Part shown: one piece after another, positions 12,970 to 13,608 of the stretch
Numbering within the stretch: the first letter of the stretch is position 1
Layout: the number at the start of each line of letters is the position of its first letter
From: JAJXYP01 sp035541855
Lineage (GTDB): Bacteria > Patescibacteriota > Minisyncoccia > UBA6257 > 2-01-FULL-56-20
NCBI GenBank assembly: GCA_035541855.1
Contig: DATKMM010000051.1
Span: forward strand, 1-13,608
Length of the DNA stretch: 13,608 nt
Reading direction: 5' to 3'
Position numbers and translations under genes: made by a program
The notes under the pieces: model-generated
What the model was told of the DNA's origin: nothing
Seen by the model: the letters and a program-made list of their open reading frames with translations, nothing else
Databases searched by the model: none

Positions 12970-13464
12970 ATGAAACCGCCCCTGAAAACAAAATATTTGA
13001 ACGATTTTCAAACGCCGCCGGCCGCACTCGAGTCCTTGTATCCCTATCTCAAAAAAGATTGGCTCATCTGGGAGCCAGCGTGCGGCAAAGGCAACCTCGT
13101 GAACGCGCTCGCAGAGCACGGATATAGCGTGCGGGCGACCGACATCACGGGTGGTATTGATTTTCTCACGATCCCGCCCGCGCCATTCGATTGCATCATC
13201 ACCAATCCGCCCTATTCTCTGAAGCAACAGTTTCTGGAGCGCTGCTATGAGCTCGGCCGGCCGTTCGCGCTACTCTTGCCGATCACGGCCTTCGAGACGG
13301 AGAAACGTCAGGCGCTTTTCCGCAAATACGGCGTTGAGGTGGTATTTTTGCCGAAGCGGCTCAATTTCGAGACGCCGAGCGGGAAAGGTGCGGGAAGCTG
13401 GTTCGCCACGATGTGGATTACGAACGGGCTGAACATACACAAAGAATTAACCTTTTCACAATGA
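12970..13464 (+). CDS. N6-adenine DNA methyltransferase-like protein
   Basis: A compact 164-residue class I methyltransferase. Motif I (WEPACGKGNLVNAL, about 34-47) binds S-adenosylmethionine; Asp58 in RATDITGG fits motif II; the catalytic motif IV is TNPPY (78-82), the amino-methyltransferase signature, which indicates N6-adenine (or N4-cytosine) methylation. LLLPITAFETEKR and a C-terminal GSWFATMWITNG stretch are typical of small phage and plasmid enzymes of this group. There is no separate target recognition domain, so specificity cannot be given. It begins one base after the pVI-like stop and the next methyltransferase follows by one base, with no restriction gene visible. It could protect element DNA from host restriction. 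An RNA or protein substrate is not excluded. Confidence 0.85.
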   Translation: MKPPLKTKYLNDFQTPPAALESLYPYLKKDWLIWEPACGKGNLVNALAEHGYSVRATDITGGIDFLTIPPAPFDCIITNPPYSLKQQFLERCYELGRPFALLLPITAFETEKRQALFRKYGVEVVFLPKRLNFETPSGKGAGSWFATMWITNGLNIHKELTFSQ

Positions 13465-13465
13465 C

Positions 13466-13608
13466 ATGCGACACCTCGATTTATTTTCCGGTATCGGCGG
13501 CTTTGCTCTCGCAGCGAGCTGGGTATGGGGCGACGAATATGAAAATGTCGGCTTTTGCGACAATAACAAATTTTGCCAAGCGGTCCTAAAGAAAAATTTT
13601 CCCAATGC
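13466..13608 (+). CDS. C5-cytosine DNA methyltransferase, 3' end outside window
   Basis: The first 47 residues are visible. MRHLDLFSGIGGFALAA is motif I of C5-cytosine methyltransferases (Dcm-type), followed by the acidic, aromatic motif II region (VGFCDNNKFCQAVL). The catalytic Pro-Cys motif and the target domain lie beyond the window. The start follows the adenine methyltransferase stop by one base. The frame beginning at the ATG at 13461 gives no recognisable protein. Together the two enzymes form a methyltransferase pair at the downstream edge of the structural module. Confidence 0.9.
   Translation, partial: MRHLDLFSGIGGFALAASWVWGDEYENVGFCDNNKFCQAVLKKNFPN

Larger units (their letters stand above)
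8651..13608 (+). mobile_element. Inovirus-like prophage or episome, left part; right end outside window
   Basis: From just after the gap terminator the sequence turns visibly more AT-rich and the genes become short, overlapping and mostly membrane-spanning. The order is regulators, a hairpin-rich non-coding region, tiny single-span proteins, small signal-peptide/one-span/basic-tail proteins, a 450-residue secreted protein with a C-terminal anchor, an 87-residue multi-span protein, then methyltransferases. This matches the filamentous phage order of pVII/pIX-like, pVIII, pIII and pVI. The pI/Zot ATPase, a Rep protein and an integrase, which would settle it, are not within the window. The left edge is a guess based on composition; no att repeat was identified. 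A conjugative element with pilin-like proteins is the main alternative. Confidence 0.68.

Noticed and set aside
1..13608. TGA read as glycine, as in Gracilibacteria and SR1.
   Set aside because: Many genes end precisely at TGA with correct family lengths and ATGA coupling to the next gene, so TGA is a stop here.

Overview
The window is bacterial and uses the standard code: many well-formed genes end in TGA. It looks like a small-genome, GC-rich lineage. The mix of a NatA/NatB-type ABC exporter, SppA, a secreted M23 peptidase with long beta-rich tails, a stand-alone SpoU methyltransferase, a DUF192 protein and GAPDH, plus almost no intergenic space, would suit a Patescibacteria/CPR (for example Parcubacteria-like) genome. 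That assignment is inference; no single marker proves it.

Positions 1-8650 are host chromosome, with all genes on the + strand. In order: the 3' part of an ABC ATPase and its ABC-2 permease; an ECF-type sigma factor gene broken by a frame change; sppA; a membrane-anchored lipoprotein-like or exported protein of unknown role; a 783-residue secreted M23 peptidase; a SpoU-family RNA methyltransferase; a membrane-anchored DUF192 protein; tRNA-Pro(CGG); and gap (GAPDH). Several of these genes carry an extended -10 element (TGGTAnnnT) exactly six bases before the start codon, which predicts leaderless mRNAs.

After the gap terminator (about 8650) the base composition becomes visibly more AT-rich and the gene style changes to short, overlapping, mostly single-membrane-span proteins. 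The order is: a zinc-ribbon protein and a winged-helix DNA-binding protein; a 260-base non-coding region with an AT-rich hairpin, three copies of an ATTTGCCC element and a 16-bp inverted repeat made of two consensus DnaA boxes; a Cys-rich 47-residue protein; four tiny membrane proteins (45, 52, 51 and 41 residues); a 90-residue coat-like protein with signal peptide, one span and basic tail; a 201-residue protein ending in the same coat segment but carrying an extra secreted domain; a 74-residue coat-like protein; a 450-residue secreted protein with a C-terminal anchor; an 87-residue protein with several hydrophobic segments; and two DNA methyltransferases, the last cut off by the window.

This order parallels the structural module of filamentous phages (small pVII/pIX-like, pVIII, pIII, pVI). 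I therefore read 8651-13608 as the left part of an inovirus-like prophage or episome. The hallmark pI/Zot ATPase, a replication initiator and an integrase are not in the window, so the call rests on architecture. Its most unusual point is the second, domain-bearing coat subunit.
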